Of a stretch of DNA of 64,000 nt, positions 1 to 8,598 are shown piece after piece. Below the pieces are notes generated by a model. That model searched no databases. It was not told the DNA's origin and saw only the letters and a list, made by a program, of their open reading frames with translations. This DNA comes from Solirubrobacterales bacterium (GTDB lineage: Bacteria > Actinomycetota > Thermoleophilia > Solirubrobacterales > Solirubrobacteraceae). The stretch lies in assembly GCA_003244205.1 (NCBI GenBank), contig QHBW01000032.1, forward strand, positions 1 through 64,000. The letters run 5' to 3'. The translations under genes were made by a program, and so were the position numbers. Numbering within the stretch: the stretch's first letter is position 1; each line of letters starts with the position of its first letter.

Positions 1-226
1 AGCTCCGGTGGGGGTCACTCCAGATACGCCGGTATCCGTAGCGAATGCGAGCGCTCGCGATGTCCTTGATGCGCACGCGCAGCGTCTCGTTGAGCGCTTT
101 CAATCTGGCACGATAGTGCATGGACGAGCGGCAGAAGCGCAACGCCAAACAAGCACGGCGTTGGCTCACCCGATAGCGCTCTTTGAGATGGCCGACCAAG
201 ATGCGCCGCCTTGACTACTTTTTTGA
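1..226 (-). CDS. IS3 transposase OrfB, N-terminal fragment (cut by window edge)
   Basis: In the frame -1 to OrfA the reverse strand encodes a stretch reading AAHLGRLKERYRVSQRRACL, then ALRFCRSSMHYR and RIRYGYRRIWSD. This is the HTH_21-type N-terminus that precedes the DDE integrase core of IS3 OrfB proteins. The catalytic DDE part lies beyond base 1. It has no start codon of its own and would be made by frameshifting at the AAAAAAG tract. Because OrfA is broken this reading frame is probably not expressed. Confidence 0.65.
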
Positions 227-489
227 GAGCACATCCTGCACATGGTTTTGTCCAAGGTGAGATCTGCGACCAGACGTTTGAGCCGCACGCTCTCTTCGCG
301 TAATTGGCTCAGCTCGCGGATCTCGGGCGTGCCAAGGTTACCGAAGCGCTTTTTCCAAAGATGAACCGTGTTCTCGTGGACGCCGACCTTGCGAGCCATT
401 TCGCTTGCAGCGATGGCGGCTTCGACTTGGCGCAAGGCAGCAGCGATCTGCTCGGGGGTGTGACGGCGACGCGCATGGCGGACCCTCCA
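215..489 (-). pseudogene. IS3 transposase OrfA, frameshifted
   Basis: Residues such as HTPEQI, VGVHENTVHLWKKRFG and LREESVRLKRLVADLTLDK match the OrfA helix-turn-helix and coiled coil of IS3-family elements. Just after TLDKTM (around base 240) the frame is lost. Removing the defect by adding one base restores QDVLSKK followed by a stop at 215-217, which is the normal OrfA ending. No ATG, GTG or TTG start exists in frame after the upstream stop at 490-492, so the start may also be damaged. OrfA normally binds the element ends and is fused by -1 frameshifting to OrfB. Confidence 0.75.
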
Positions 490-760
490 TCATGCGGCCC
501 ATTTGCGAGCCGCTGAATGTGATCCCATTGGTCTAAGAATCGGGGAGCCGCGCACACAAACTAGCCGACGAGATCGCCTTTTTGGCGCTTCGTCTGTGGG
601 ATCGAGGCTGGGTAAGGTCGCTGTAACCTAATTGTATCCTAATTGGCCCGCAAATGAGCGCAATAAGGCGAAACTCGGCGTGCGTGGCAAAATGCGAAAG
701 GCTTATGGCTCAACGATTTGCGGTGATTCGGAGGGGATGAGTTGTGCCGCGGTTCTAACT

Positions 761-803
761 GGGGGGCAGGAGATCGCTGGTTCAAATCCAGTCGGCCCGA
801 CCA
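761..803 (+). other. 3' half of a tRNA (T-arm, acceptor strand and CCA), possible attachment-site remnant
   Basis: Bases 776-792 form a T-arm (GCTGG, loop TTCAAAT, CCAGT). Bases 793-803 give an acceptor strand CGGCCCG, a discriminator A and an encoded CCA. A partner 5' acceptor strand CGGGCCG, a D-arm and a pairing anticodon stem cannot be found upstream, so this is not a complete tRNA. Such 3' fragments followed by a terminator are what integration into a tRNA gene leaves at the far end of an element. The link to an element is inference. Confidence 0.55.
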
Positions 804-807
804 AGCG

Positions 808-844
808 AAAGGCCCCGCCCTGTATAGGTTTGCGGGGCTTTTTA
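808..844 (+). terminator. rho-independent terminator after the tRNA remnant
   Basis: GCCCCGC (812-818) pairs with GCGGGGC (832-838) around a 13-base loop and is followed by a run of T. Flanking AAA and TTT extend the stem. It lies five bases after the CCA end, as expected for a tRNA terminator. Confidence 0.8.
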
Positions 845-1002
845 CTTTCAACAATCCACTGGTCTAGTTTGTCCGCCGCCTTCCGTTGCATGGTGGGGAG
901 GACATGGCTGCAATGTGTTTAGGGTGATCGCCACGTTTGCGTGGCCCAGCATAATGATAAAGGTTGAGGTGACGTGAGACTATGAACCTCCGAGGGAGCG
1001 GA

Positions 1003-1610
1003 ATGTTGCAGCACGGAAAACTGTTGTTTCGACTGACCTTAACGCTTGGCGCCCTGCTCCTGCTTCAAAGCTGCGCAAGCACGCTGCACGAAAGTACTGC
1101 CAGCGCTGCGGCTAGCTCTAAGAGTACAGGCGGCCCCGTTCCGCTGAGCTGTGATAGCGCACGGTTCAGCGATGGACATGTGGCGATCATGCCGGACGAC
1201 GTGCTAAAGAGAATTGCGCGAGGCCAGGGCCTGCCGCCCTCGTACCTCGCCGCCGGCCGAGTTCCTCGGGACTTCTGCAAGCCGAAGAATGGTGTTTGGC
1301 ATTGGCCCAAATCCGGGCATCCGTTCTATGATGCTAACGCCAAGAACTACGCTGTGGAGCATCTGTCGCCCCAGGAGATTCGCACAATCGAAAAAATAAA
1401 GCGACAGGTACCCCCAGGCGAACGAGATCTTGTGAAATGGATGGTCTGGCCCGGCTACTACCATCTTTTGTGTTCCAACTTAAGCCCTACAAGAACGACT
1501 GGTTTTGGGGTTTTGCCCCCTACTACGCGTTGAACTATGGTTATGACCCGTCCCCATCTGTCCTTATCAATGCGGAAACCGGCGAACCCTGGGCGGCTCC
1601 TCCTCCCTAG
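1003..1610 (+). pseudogene. hypothetical lipoprotein with a frameshift near base 1470
   Basis: Starts at ATG 1003, preceded by GAGGGAG; an in-frame ATG at 982 is less well placed. The first 30 residues are a signal peptide ending in a lipobox-like LQSC, so the product should be a lipid-anchored exported protein. The continuous frame stops at 1533. From base 1473 another frame continues with LKPYKNDWFWGFAPYYALNY and ends in a proline-rich tail at 1608-1610. That second part has the aromatic, protein-like character of a true continuation, so one base is missing or two are extra at about 1465-1473 (true mutation or sequencing error). I do not recognise the family. Confidence 0.6.
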
Positions 1611-2717
1611 TCAGCGCTGATTCGGATAGAAGAGTCTGAAGATGCGACGCTTGAGCACGTCCTCTTGGAACGTATCGGTGTTGCTGAGCATGACGATGTC
1701 GAAACCGTCGTCAGGAAACGTTGCGTTCTCTCCGGCGAAGCCGGTCCACTCGCCTTCATGCACGATCTCGCGGTGACCGTTGACGCGATCAAGTCCAAAG
1801 CCGAAGCCGTAGCCGTACGGCCAGTCGGCTCGATGATGCGAGGGCGTGAACATCATACTCAGCGTTTCCGGCTTGACGATGTGGCCGCCGTCCAGGGCTG
1901 TATCCCACTTCACGAGGTCGAGCACCGTCGTGTTGACAGCGCCGTCCGGGAAGTCAAGTTCCGCCGCTGAGTCGTCCTTGGTATTGACCGGTTTGGCGCG
2001 CCCTTTGACCACTGTATAACCTGTCGCACCGTCGCGCATATCGAGAGGTGTTGTGCCGACTGATGTGGCTGTGAGCCCAAACGGCCGGAAGATGCGTTGC
2101 CGCACGAAATCATCGAACGGCATTGCGCTTGCCTTTTGCACGACAACGCCCAGCAAGATATAGTTGCTGTTGCTGTAGCGATACATGCTGCCGGGCTTGA
2201 AGGTCAGCCGGCTGCCTCGAATAGCGGCGAGCGCTTTTGGCATGGTCAGCGTGCTGTTGTTGAGGATGGTCAAATAGTCTGCAACGCCGGACGTGTGGTT
2301 GAGCAGCTGGCGCAACGTCACGAGACGGCCACAAGGAAGACCCGGCACATAATCCCCGACCGGATCATCAACGCGCAGTTTGCCGTCCTCTTGCAGCAGC
2401 ATCACCGCGGTTGCCGTGAACTGCTTCGTGATCGAGCCGACGTTGTAGACCGTGTGCGCCGTCGCGGGCTTGCGCTCTGCGACGTTGCGATAACCGTAAC
2501 CCTGCGCGTAGATGATTGTGCCGTTTCGCGCGATGGCAAGGGAGAATCCCGCCAGGTGCTGCGCTTTCATGGCCTCATGCGCCAGCGCATCGATCTGAGG
2601 TCGCAGGGATGAGTCAAAAGGCTTTGGACCAGATGGCTCGGCGGCGACAGCCGGCCTTGTGCCTTGAGCGCCAACGGTCACTGCAAGGCAGATAAGGCAT
2701 GACATGGTGAGCCACAT
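1611..2717 (-). CDS. serine beta-lactamase-fold hydrolase (class C / PBP-like)
   Basis: A 368-residue exported protein. Start chosen at the ATG giving MWLTMSCLICLAVTVGA, a signal peptide; the longer frame upstream has arginine-rich shadow sequence. All three catalytic motifs of the beta-lactamase/penicillin-binding family are visible: SITK (Ser95, Lys98), YSN (Tyr181-Asn183) and HEG near residue 320, in place of KTG. Spacing fits class C-like esterases and D-alanyl-D-alanine carboxypeptidase relatives, which act on cell-wall peptides or small esters outside the membrane. The substrate cannot be told from sequence. Its stop abuts the end of the converging lipoprotein gene, and carbonic anhydrase starts divergently 233 bases away. 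Confidence 0.85.
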   Translation of the reverse strand: MWLTMSCLICLAVTVGAQGTRPAVAAEPSGPKPFDSSLRPQIDALAHEAMKAQHLAGFSLAIARNGTIIYAQGYGYRNVAERKPATAHTVYNVGSITKQFTATAVMLLQEDGKLRVDDPVGDYVPGLPCGRLVTLRQLLNHTSGVADYLTILNNSTLTMPKALAAIRGSRLTFKPGSMYRYSNSNYILLGVVVQKASAMPFDDFVRQRIFRPFGLTATSVGTTPLDMRDGATGYTVVKGRAKPVNTKDDSAAELDFPDGAVNTTVLDLVKWDTALDGGHIVKPETLSMMFTPSHHRADWPYGYGFGFGLDRVNGHREIVHEGEWTGFAGENATFPDDGFDIVMLSNTDTFQEDVLKRRIFRLFYPNQR

Positions 2718-2950
2718 GATAAAATGACCGATGCACTGCACCGGAGTCGTTGAATGGGCAACCGCCCCGCGCCACGCCATGGCGGTCTCGCATTCTTGCC
2801 GGGCGCCGCACCGCCCTATCGAAGGCAACCCGAACCGGACGGCAGGGCGCTGCATCGCCCGCGCGCTAATCTGCCTCGTGGAAGCGATGATCACCCGCCG
2901 AGCAGATGGGAACGGGGATTTCTTTGAGTGAGCTACGGACGGATCGCTCG

Positions 2951-3646
2951 ATGCTCGGACGAAAAACATTTCTCTTGAGCACCGGCGCAATCGTCGGTTC
3001 GGCCATCGCCATGCACGGCTCTGGAGCGGCGTTAGCCGCGAACGGTGAAGGACAAATGCAGGCATCGGATGTGCTCGCCGCGCTTAAAGCCGGCAATCAC
3101 CGCTATGCTACCGACCATTCTACCAACTGTAACAACAACTTCGACCGGCGCGCTGAGGTGAGCGAGGCACAGCAGCCCCATGCCATCGTGTTGGGGTGTT
3201 CCGATTCCCGCGTTCCGCCGGAAGTCGTCTTCGACCAGCGCCTGGGAGACATGTTCACCATCCGCATCGCGGGCAACATCGCCGATGCCCCCGCCATCGG
3301 AAGCATCGAATACGCGGTCGCTCATTTCTCTTCGCCGTTGCTCGTCGTGCTCGGCCATCAGAATTGCGGCGCGGTGAAAGCGACCATCGAAGCGATCGAA
3401 AAGCATCAATCCCTTCCCGGCAACATCGCGTCGATAGTCGCGGCCATCCGGCCCGCGGTCGAGCCGCTAATCGGCAAGCCGGGGGACGTGCTCGACCTTG
3501 CCATACACGCCAACATTCGCGCCGTCATTCAGCATCTGAAAGCCTCGTCGACAATACTGACGGACGCAGTGAAGTCGGACAAGCTGCGCATCGTCGGCGG
3601 ATATTATCGCTTGAGCGACGGCGTGGTCGAGATCCCGACGGCTTAG
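2951..3646 (+). CDS. beta-class carbonic anhydrase, exported
   Basis: Interconverts CO2 and bicarbonate at a zinc ion. The beta-class zinc site is complete: Cys83 and the Asp85/Arg87 pair in CSDSR, then His136 and Cys139 in GHQNCG. Total length is 231 residues. The N-terminus (LGRKTFLLSTGAIVGSAIA) is a signal sequence with a single Arg-Lys rather than twin arginine, so the enzyme probably works outside the cytoplasmic membrane. An ATG at 2906 would add 15 residues ahead of the signal and is less likely. It stands alone between a divergent hydrolase and a converging DUF488 gene. Confidence 0.9.
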   Translation: MLGRKTFLLSTGAIVGSAIAMHGSGAALAANGEGQMQASDVLAALKAGNHRYATDHSTNCNNNFDRRAEVSEAQQPHAIVLGCSDSRVPPEVVFDQRLGDMFTIRIAGNIADAPAIGSIEYAVAHFSSPLLVVLGHQNCGAVKATIEAIEKHQSLPGNIASIVAAIRPAVEPLIGKPGDVLDLAIHANIRAVIQHLKASSTILTDAVKSDKLRIVGGYYRLSDGVVEIPTA

Positions 3647-3653
3647 CTTCCGT

Positions 3654-4196
3654 TCAAAGCGACGGCAACGGCGGCTGATCGAGCACGTCGTACACCACCA
3701 TGTCGCCCAGGAGCCTCGCGCACGGTGTGATTGGATGCGGCACCCGGCGGCCGCTATGGAATAAATCCAAAACCTCAACCCCGCGTGCTAAGACGGCGGC
3801 ATCGGCGATGAGACGCCGATGGCAGCGCCACCAAAGACTCTCCGAGCACATGATCGCCGAAGGCGCAGTGGATGCTCGATCGAGCACCTCGTCGAGCGCC
3901 ACCCAAAACTCGGCGGTCTGCATATAGTCGGCATAGCCGCGAAAGGCCGGATGACGCAGCCCGATGTTGGGTGAATCCGGTTTCGGCCGGCGAAAGCCGC
4001 CCAGCCTGGGCTCCCACGCATAGGTGAGCCCCGCCTCGTTGGTCCACTGTTCCATCGCCTCGCGCTCAAACTGCGGGTTGTGCCTGCTTTTCGGAACGGT
4101 ACGCACGTCGACGATAGACGCAACGTCGGCAGCGCGCACGAGGTCGACAAACGCGGCGATCGCGAGCGTCCCGTGACCCAGAGTCAACAGGCGCAT
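3654..4196 (-). CDS. DUF488 family protein
   Basis: About 180 residues starting at MRLLTLGHGTL, the usual DUF488 opening (LxTxGHGxxS). Other family features are the DVRTVPKSRHNPQF segment, RLGGFR, and MCSESLWWRCHRRLIAD with a conserved Cys and Trp-Arg-Cys-His. DUF488 proteins are small soluble proteins of unsettled function found in many bacteria. The frame is open upstream to 4289, but that extension is arginine-rich and lacks family similarity. Its end nearly touches the converging carbonic anhydrase gene. Confidence 0.85.
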   Translation of the reverse strand: MRLLTLGHGTLAIAAFVDLVRAADVASIVDVRTVPKSRHNPQFEREAMEQWTNEAGLTYAWEPRLGGFRRPKPDSPNIGLRHPAFRGYADYMQTAEFWVALDEVLDRASTAPSAIMCSESLWWRCHRRLIADAAVLARGVEVLDLFHSGRRVPHPITPCARLLGDMVVYDVLDQPPLPSL

Positions 4197-4423
4197 GGTT
4201 GTACGACTGGAGTGCCCTGCATTGCAGGGTCGTTTTCGACTGCGGACCAGGTTCCTCGGTCTGCGCTCTGTGCCGCAGCTGAACCGCAAGGCGCGGACCT
4301 GAGGATATCAGAACAGCCTCAAACGACGTATCCCGATGACGCCGCCGCGCCGTGACCTGCACTGTGCGAATACGTTCATAGGGTTTGTTTCGTGCCGCGT
4401 TTCAAAGAAAGATCGAGGATCAA

Positions 4424-6004
4424 ATGACTCATCCCTTGGGCGTTTCTCGCGCATGGACATCTGTCATCGCGAGTGTTATCGCGTTGAGCGTGCTTGCTCT
4501 GACGGCCATTCCGGCCGGCGCGACTGCAGTCACACAATCCAAAGGAATCGCACAAAAAGGCAGACCCGCAGCGGCGGTGCAGCATCTGGGCGGCGTCAAC
4601 AGCGCGCAGCGCCATGAGTTCAGCGTCATTCTCAAGACCAAAACCCGTGCCGACGCTGAGCTTGTGGCTGCATACTTCAAACGGTTTGGTATGCTCGCGC
4701 GCATTGCGTCGAACAACCGGTCTCTCCACGTGACCGGAACGTTCGGCTCAAGCGCGGCGGCGGCGAACGTCCGCTTCGAACGTGTGAAGATAGGCTCGGA
4801 AAGCTTCACGCGAACGACAAGTTCCCCTCAGTTCCCCCCTCAGATCGGCAGCCGCATTGCGGCGACGTCGATCAGCCCGGGCGTCAGGATGCGGTCGCTC
4901 GCCGTCCGTCCGCAGTTTCTTGTGGCGGGTCCTCAGACCGGATACGGGCCCGGCGACTTCGCGAGGATCTATGATATCCTGCCCGTCTATGCCTCAGGCA
5001 TCAACGGCCGCGGTACGACCGTGGACATCGCCGCTTGCAACAACATCGATCCCAAGGATATCCGCTTCTTCGAAGATTTCTACGGGTTGCCCCACACCAT
5101 CGTACACGTGATTCACGTCGATGGCACCACAGATCAGTTCGGCAACGTGCCGCCGTCAGATCTGGAACCGACCAACGATGTGGAGCGGGTCATCGCAACG
5201 GCCCCGGGCGCCACGGTGAATCTGTACGTTGTGCCTGATTGCTTTACGTCGCAGTTCGTCGACATGTTCGAACAGATCGCAGACGACGGACATGCTGTCT
5301 CGATGAGCGTCTCGTATGGCCTTCCCGAGGCAGATTACGCGGTTTTCGGAATTGCTGAGGACCTCTTCGGGCAGAGCAAGGCTTTGGAAGAAATCCAAGA
5401 CGAGAATATCACGTCGTTTGCTGCTTCGGGCGATAACGGCTCGTGGGGCGATTCTCTTGCCACGGGTCTTGTGAACATCCTCGACGTCTCCTACCCAGCG
5501 TCCGATCCGACGGTCCTCTCCGTCGGCGGCACGACGGTCGAACAAACGTTGCTGGGCACGCGGCTCTTCGAGTACGCCTGGGGCGGAAGCGGCGGCGGAT
5601 ACAGCGGCATCTTCCCCATACCGCCGTGGCAGTCCCACACTCCCGGCGTGGCATCAGGCCTGTTCAAAAACGTGCCGGACGTCGCGTTTGATGCCGATCC
5701 CAATACGGGGGCGGCGGTGGCGTGGATCGTCTCCTTGCCGCCGCCCATTTTCCCGGTCGGCGGCACGAGCATCTCCTCTCCCACGTGGGCGGCGATCCTT
5801 GCGCTTGTAAATCAGAATCGCCGCTCCCGTCATAGCACCGATCTGACGAACGTGCCCCGAGCGCTCTACGCTCTGCAAGGAACATCCGCATACTACGACA
5901 TCACCGTGGGTGCCAACGGCTACTTCCGCGCGAAGCCCGGTTACGACAATGTCACGGGATTAGGCGTGCCCAATGTCGCCAAGTTGGTGAAGGCTTTGCA
6001 GTAG
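4424..6004 (+). CDS. S53 family serine-carboxyl peptidase (sedolisin / pro-kumamolisin type)
   Basis: Exported acid endopeptidase of 526 residues. ATG 4424 follows GAGGA by five bases and gives a good signal peptide. A shortened activation prodomain (about residues 60-130) precedes the catalytic domain. The Glu-Asp-Ser triad is visible as Glu248 and Asp252 (DLEPTND), the oxyanion Asp337 (ASGDNG) and the nucleophile Ser449 (GGTSISSP). The C-terminal calcium site motif (YDITVG ... PGYDNVTGLGVPN) is intact. The family is active at low pH and processes its own prodomain. It is a single gene closed by a strong terminator. Confidence 0.92.
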   Translation: MTHPLGVSRAWTSVIASVIALSVLALTAIPAGATAVTQSKGIAQKGRPAAAVQHLGGVNSAQRHEFSVILKTKTRADAELVAAYFKRFGMLARIASNNRSLHVTGTFGSSAAAANVRFERVKIGSESFTRTTSSPQFPPQIGSRIAATSISPGVRMRSLAVRPQFLVAGPQTGYGPGDFARIYDILPVYASGINGRGTTVDIAACNNIDPKDIRFFEDFYGLPHTIVHVIHVDGTTDQFGNVPPSDLEPTNDVERVIATAPGATVNLYVVPDCFTSQFVDMFEQIADDGHAVSMSVSYGLPEADYAVFGIAEDLFGQSKALEEIQDENITSFAASGDNGSWGDSLATGLVNILDVSYPASDPTVLSVGGTTVEQTLLGTRLFEYAWGGSGGGYSGIFPIPPWQSHTPGVASGLFKNVPDVAFDADPNTGAAVAWIVSLPPPIFPVGGTSISSPTWAAILALVNQNRRSRHSTDLTNVPRALYALQGTSAYYDITVGANGYFRAKPGYDNVTGLGVPNVAKLVKALQ

Positions 6005-6034
6005 CAACGTTCATCGCAGCAGGTTCACAACTCA

Positions 6035-6067
6035 GGGACGGCGTCACGGCCGTCCCTGCCTTTTCTT
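6035..6067. terminator. terminator between converging genes
   Basis: GGGACGGC (6035-6042) and GCCGTCCC (6049-6056) form an 8-bp stem with a 6-base loop, followed by TGCCTTTTCTT. It ends the S53 peptidase gene and may also serve the reverse gene that stops at 6087. Confidence 0.8.
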
Positions 6068-6086
6068 GATCCCGAAAGCCGGTGAA

Positions 6087-6596
6087 CTAGTACGGCGTGG
6101 GGCTGACGAGCGGACCTGTTGTCGCTTCTACGGGCGGAGGAACGCGCGAATGCTGCGCGCCCTGGAAGGGCGTCTCGACGCCGCCCAAGGTGATGATCCC
6201 GAACATATCGGCAATGCCGTCGATGACGGCGTCGATCGAACCGGCAACGGCATCAGGCTTATCTGCTCGTTTCAAATCCAACTTCAAGTGAGAGCCGTCG
6301 CGCGTTCCCGTGAGGTTGAACAGCGTCTTCCTGTCGAATTGCCACGTGCCGGTGATTTTTGTGCCGACATTGACCAGCTTCATAGAGGAATACGTGATGT
6401 TGTCGCGCGTCTGCATGATCACTTGCCACGTGCCGTTCGCGACCTGTTCGACGGGCATGTAGGGCGTGGGCGGATTGGTCGGCGACGGAGAAGGCGAGGG
6501 CGCAGGTTTCGCAAGCGAGCGAGAATGCCCGGCGGGGACCGTCCAAAGGCCCACCATAAGCGCAGCCACGGTCAACATGCGAAAGAAAGTCGGCAT
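6087..6596 (-). CDS. exported protein of unknown function, proline/serine-rich linker
   Basis: 169 residues. An N-terminal signal peptide (to about residue 25) is followed by a PSPSPSPTNPPTP linker. A compact domain then has alternating beta-like segments (GTWQVIMQTRDNITYSSMKL, GTWQFDRKTLFNLTG). I do not recognise the family; the domain reads like a small beta-barrel sensor or binding domain, which is inference only. An AGGGGAC sequence about 10 bases before the ATG can serve as ribosome binding site. The gene is monocistronic and ends at the shared terminator. Confidence 0.65.
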   Translation of the reverse strand: MPTFFRMLTVAALMVGLWTVPAGHSRSLAKPAPSPSPSPTNPPTPYMPVEQVANGTWQVIMQTRDNITYSSMKLVNVGTKITGTWQFDRKTLFNLTGTRDGSHLKLDLKRADKPDAVAGSIDAVIDGIADMFGIITLGGVETPFQGAQHSRVPPPVEATTGPLVSPTPY

Positions 6597-6734
6597 ACAG
6601 TTGGGTGTCCCCTGAAGTTCAGACCATGCAACGGTCGAGGCGCGGCACGACCGTTCTCATAACGAATGCCACGGGCGCGAAGTTACTTACGACCCAAAGG
6701 CCAGCGCGCCCTTGCGCGTAAAGGTAGACGTCCA

Positions 6735-7154
6735 GTGCCTACTCATGCTTATACGATCTACACGGATGGGGGCTCTCGCGGGAACCCGGGGCCGGCGGCC
6801 GCGGGCGGAGTCATCGTGGGAGCCGACGGCAGCCTGCTGGCGGAGCTCGGAGAGTATCTGGGTGTCGCGACCAACAACGTGGCGGAGTACCGAGCCCTCA
6901 TACTGATGCTTCAAAAGGCGCGCGAGCTCGGTTGTGACCCGATCGAGGTGCGCATGGATTCCGAACTTGTCGTTCGGCAGCTCAACGGCTCCTACCGCGT
7001 CAAGGATGCCAAGATGATCCCGCTGCACGCGCAAGCGACGCGCTTGCTGCGCGGCTTCTCCGCGTCACACATCCGCCACGTGACGCGGAATGAGAACAAG
7101 CGAGCCGATGAGATTGTCAATGCAACGTTAGACGCTCAAGGGAGCTTGCCATGA
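6735..7154 (+). CDS. rnhA: ribonuclease HI family protein
   Basis: Cuts the RNA strand of RNA-DNA hybrids. With the GTG start at 6735 (AAAGG eleven bases earlier) the protein has 139 residues and begins directly before the first strand. The four acidic metal ligands are present: Asp11 (YTDGGSRGNPGP), Glu51 (NNVAEYRAL), Asp75 (RMDSELVVRQL) and Asp125 (NKRADEIVN). The frame is open to ATG 6666, but the extra 23 residues are basic and outside the domain. It lacks the basic handle of E. coli RNase HI, as in the archaeal/Bacillus-like group. The stop overlaps the next start (ATGA). Confidence 0.88.
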   Translation: MPTHAYTIYTDGGSRGNPGPAAAGGVIVGADGSLLAELGEYLGVATNNVAEYRALILMLQKARELGCDPIEVRMDSELVVRQLNGSYRVKDAKMIPLHAQATRLLRGFSASHIRHVTRNENKRADEIVNATLDAQGSLP

Positions 7155-7639
7155 GAGAACTCAAGGGACCCAACGGCTGGGTCGTCGCGCGCGTCGATTC
7201 TTCAGGCTACGTGACGCTCGGCAACGAACCGGGTCCTGTGGTCGGCAAGGCGACGAACGGCGGCGAGGTGTATGACGACGACGGCGGCACAAATCAGGTC
7301 GGCCACGTCGACCTCGAAGGCAATATCTTCGACATGCGTTACCAAGAGCTCGGCAGAGTTGACGGCTGGGGTCGCGTGTACGACAAGTCGGGCATGCTGA
7401 TCGGCAACGTCGAGAAACCGGTCGATGCAGGCGTCTTGATGCTGCTGGTCGCTCCACCCGAGCCTGCGCGATCCGACAGTGCGGGTGATTCCGGTCAGAG
7501 CGGCTCGCTCATGAATGACGCGCTGGAACTTGCCGAAGACCACCGCTTCCCCGGGGTCAGAAGAGATTTCAAACCGCTGACGGAGAGCGATCTCTACATC
7601 GAGCGGTTGCCGCCCAAAACCGAGCGCGAGAACTTCTAA
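7151..7639 (+). CDS. small protein with glycine-rich beta repeats, unknown function
   Basis: 162 residues, translationally coupled to the RNase HI gene by a 4-base overlap. The first 90 residues contain short repeated strands ending in Gly-x-Val or Gly-Asn-x (VTLGNEPGPVVGKATNGGEV, VGHVDLEGNIF, LGRVDGWGRVYDKSG, IGNVEKP). These suggest a small repeated beta structure. The tail is acidic and probably flexible, with no signal peptide or membrane segment. Its link with RNase HI suggests a cytoplasmic role, but I can assign no function. Confidence 0.75.
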   Translation: MRELKGPNGWVVARVDSSGYVTLGNEPGPVVGKATNGGEVYDDDGGTNQVGHVDLEGNIFDMRYQELGRVDGWGRVYDKSGMLIGNVEKPVDAGVLMLLVAPPEPARSDSAGDSGQSGSLMNDALELAEDHRFPGVRRDFKPLTESDLYIERLPPKTERENF

Positions 7640-7753
7640 AACTTCCTGCGCCGTCGCGAACCACCGCTCTGGGCGCATGAGGAGACATGCGCGGAATCCA
7701 CGTACACGCCGCAGCCTAGGATGGGTGCAAATCCGGAACGAACGCAACGCGGC

Positions 7754-8596
7754 ATGCCAAATGCCCCGCGTGCGGCTTCCGTACTTATCTCAAGCGACAT
7801 GGAAGGGTGCGCAACTCTCGTGCACTGGGATGAAGTGCGCCCCGGCAGTGCGCCTGAGTACGTGCGCGCCCGCCGCATCCTGACCGACGAGGTCAACGCG
7901 GCCGCCGCAGGCGCGTTCGCAGCCGGCGCAAACCGCGTCGTGGTGAACGATTCCCACTCCACGATGCGCAATATCGACCTTGAGCGGGCAGACCCGCGCG
8001 TCGAGGTGATCAGCGGTCACTTCAAGCCCCACTACATGCTGCAGGGAATCGCGCAAGGCTTTGCAGCCGCATACTTCATCGGCTATCATGGTGGCATCGG
8101 CAGCCAAGACGCCGTCATGGGGCACACCTACAGCCCCCACGCGATCTTCGAGTGCCGTCTCAACGGTGAGGTCGCAAGCGAATTGACGCTGAACGCGGCG
8201 CTTGCCGGCCACTTCGCGGTTCCGGTCGTGCTGGTCTCGGGGGATGCGACGACCGTCGCAGAATCCAAGCGCAACCTTCCGTGGGCTCAGACGGTAGAGA
8301 CCAAGAGAAGTCTGAGCTACTACTCGGCGGACTGTGCATCGCCGCAACGCGTCAGCGAAGCGGTGCGCGCTGCGGCAGCAACGGCCCTTGAACGCATAGG
8401 GGAAGCGAAGCTGTTCTCCGCGAGCGTCCCGGTGAGGCTTGAGATCGATACTTTAAAGACCTACCACTCCGACGCCATCGCCTGGATGCCTGGTTTTTCT
8501 CGCCCCGGGCCGCGTACGGTATCCTTCACCGGCACGGACATGTTGCAGGCATACCGCGCCCTCATGGCCGCGATCTACGTCGCGACGGCGGCCTAG
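7754..8596 (+). CDS. M55 family D-aminopeptidase (DppA-like)
   Basis: Zinc peptidase that removes N-terminal D-residues from short peptides, typically acting on peptidoglycan-derived peptides. Family ligands are visible: Asp and Glu in ISSDMEG near the N-terminus, His in NDSHS, His in GYHGG and Glu in FECRLNG. The start at 7754 (MPNAPRA) puts SDMEG close to the N-terminus as in DppA; an in-frame start at 7721 adds 11 residues. Length 280 is typical. It is followed within three bases by a membrane-anchored protein gene and then a polysaccharide deacetylase, a set consistent with cell-envelope work. Confidence 0.88.
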   Translation: MPNAPRAASVLISSDMEGCATLVHWDEVRPGSAPEYVRARRILTDEVNAAAAGAFAAGANRVVVNDSHSTMRNIDLERADPRVEVISGHFKPHYMLQGIAQGFAAAYFIGYHGGIGSQDAVMGHTYSPHAIFECRLNGEVASELTLNAALAGHFAVPVVLVSGDATTVAESKRNLPWAQTVETKRSLSYYSADCASPQRVSEAVRAAAATALERIGEAKLFSASVPVRLEIDTLKTYHSDAIAWMPGFSRPGPRTVSFTGTDMLQAYRALMAAIYVATAA

Positions 8597-8598
8597 CC

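Larger units (their letters stand above)
1..489 (-). mobile_element. partial IS3-family insertion sequence, decayed
   Basis: Reverse-strand remains of an IS3-type element with two overlapping transposase frames: an OrfA with a helix-turn-helix and leucine-rich coiled segment, and the start of an OrfB. The window begins inside OrfB, so the right half of the element is outside. I could not identify terminal inverted repeats. The A6G slippery tract expected for programmed frameshifting is present on the reverse strand (bases 218-224). A one-base loss in orfA suggests that the copy is dead. Confidence 0.75.

Noticed and set aside
728-803. A full-length tRNA (possible anticodon GGG)
   Set aside because: The 5' acceptor strand does not pair with CGGCCCG beyond four positions, and neither D-arm nor anticodon stem forms; only the 3' part is tRNA-like.
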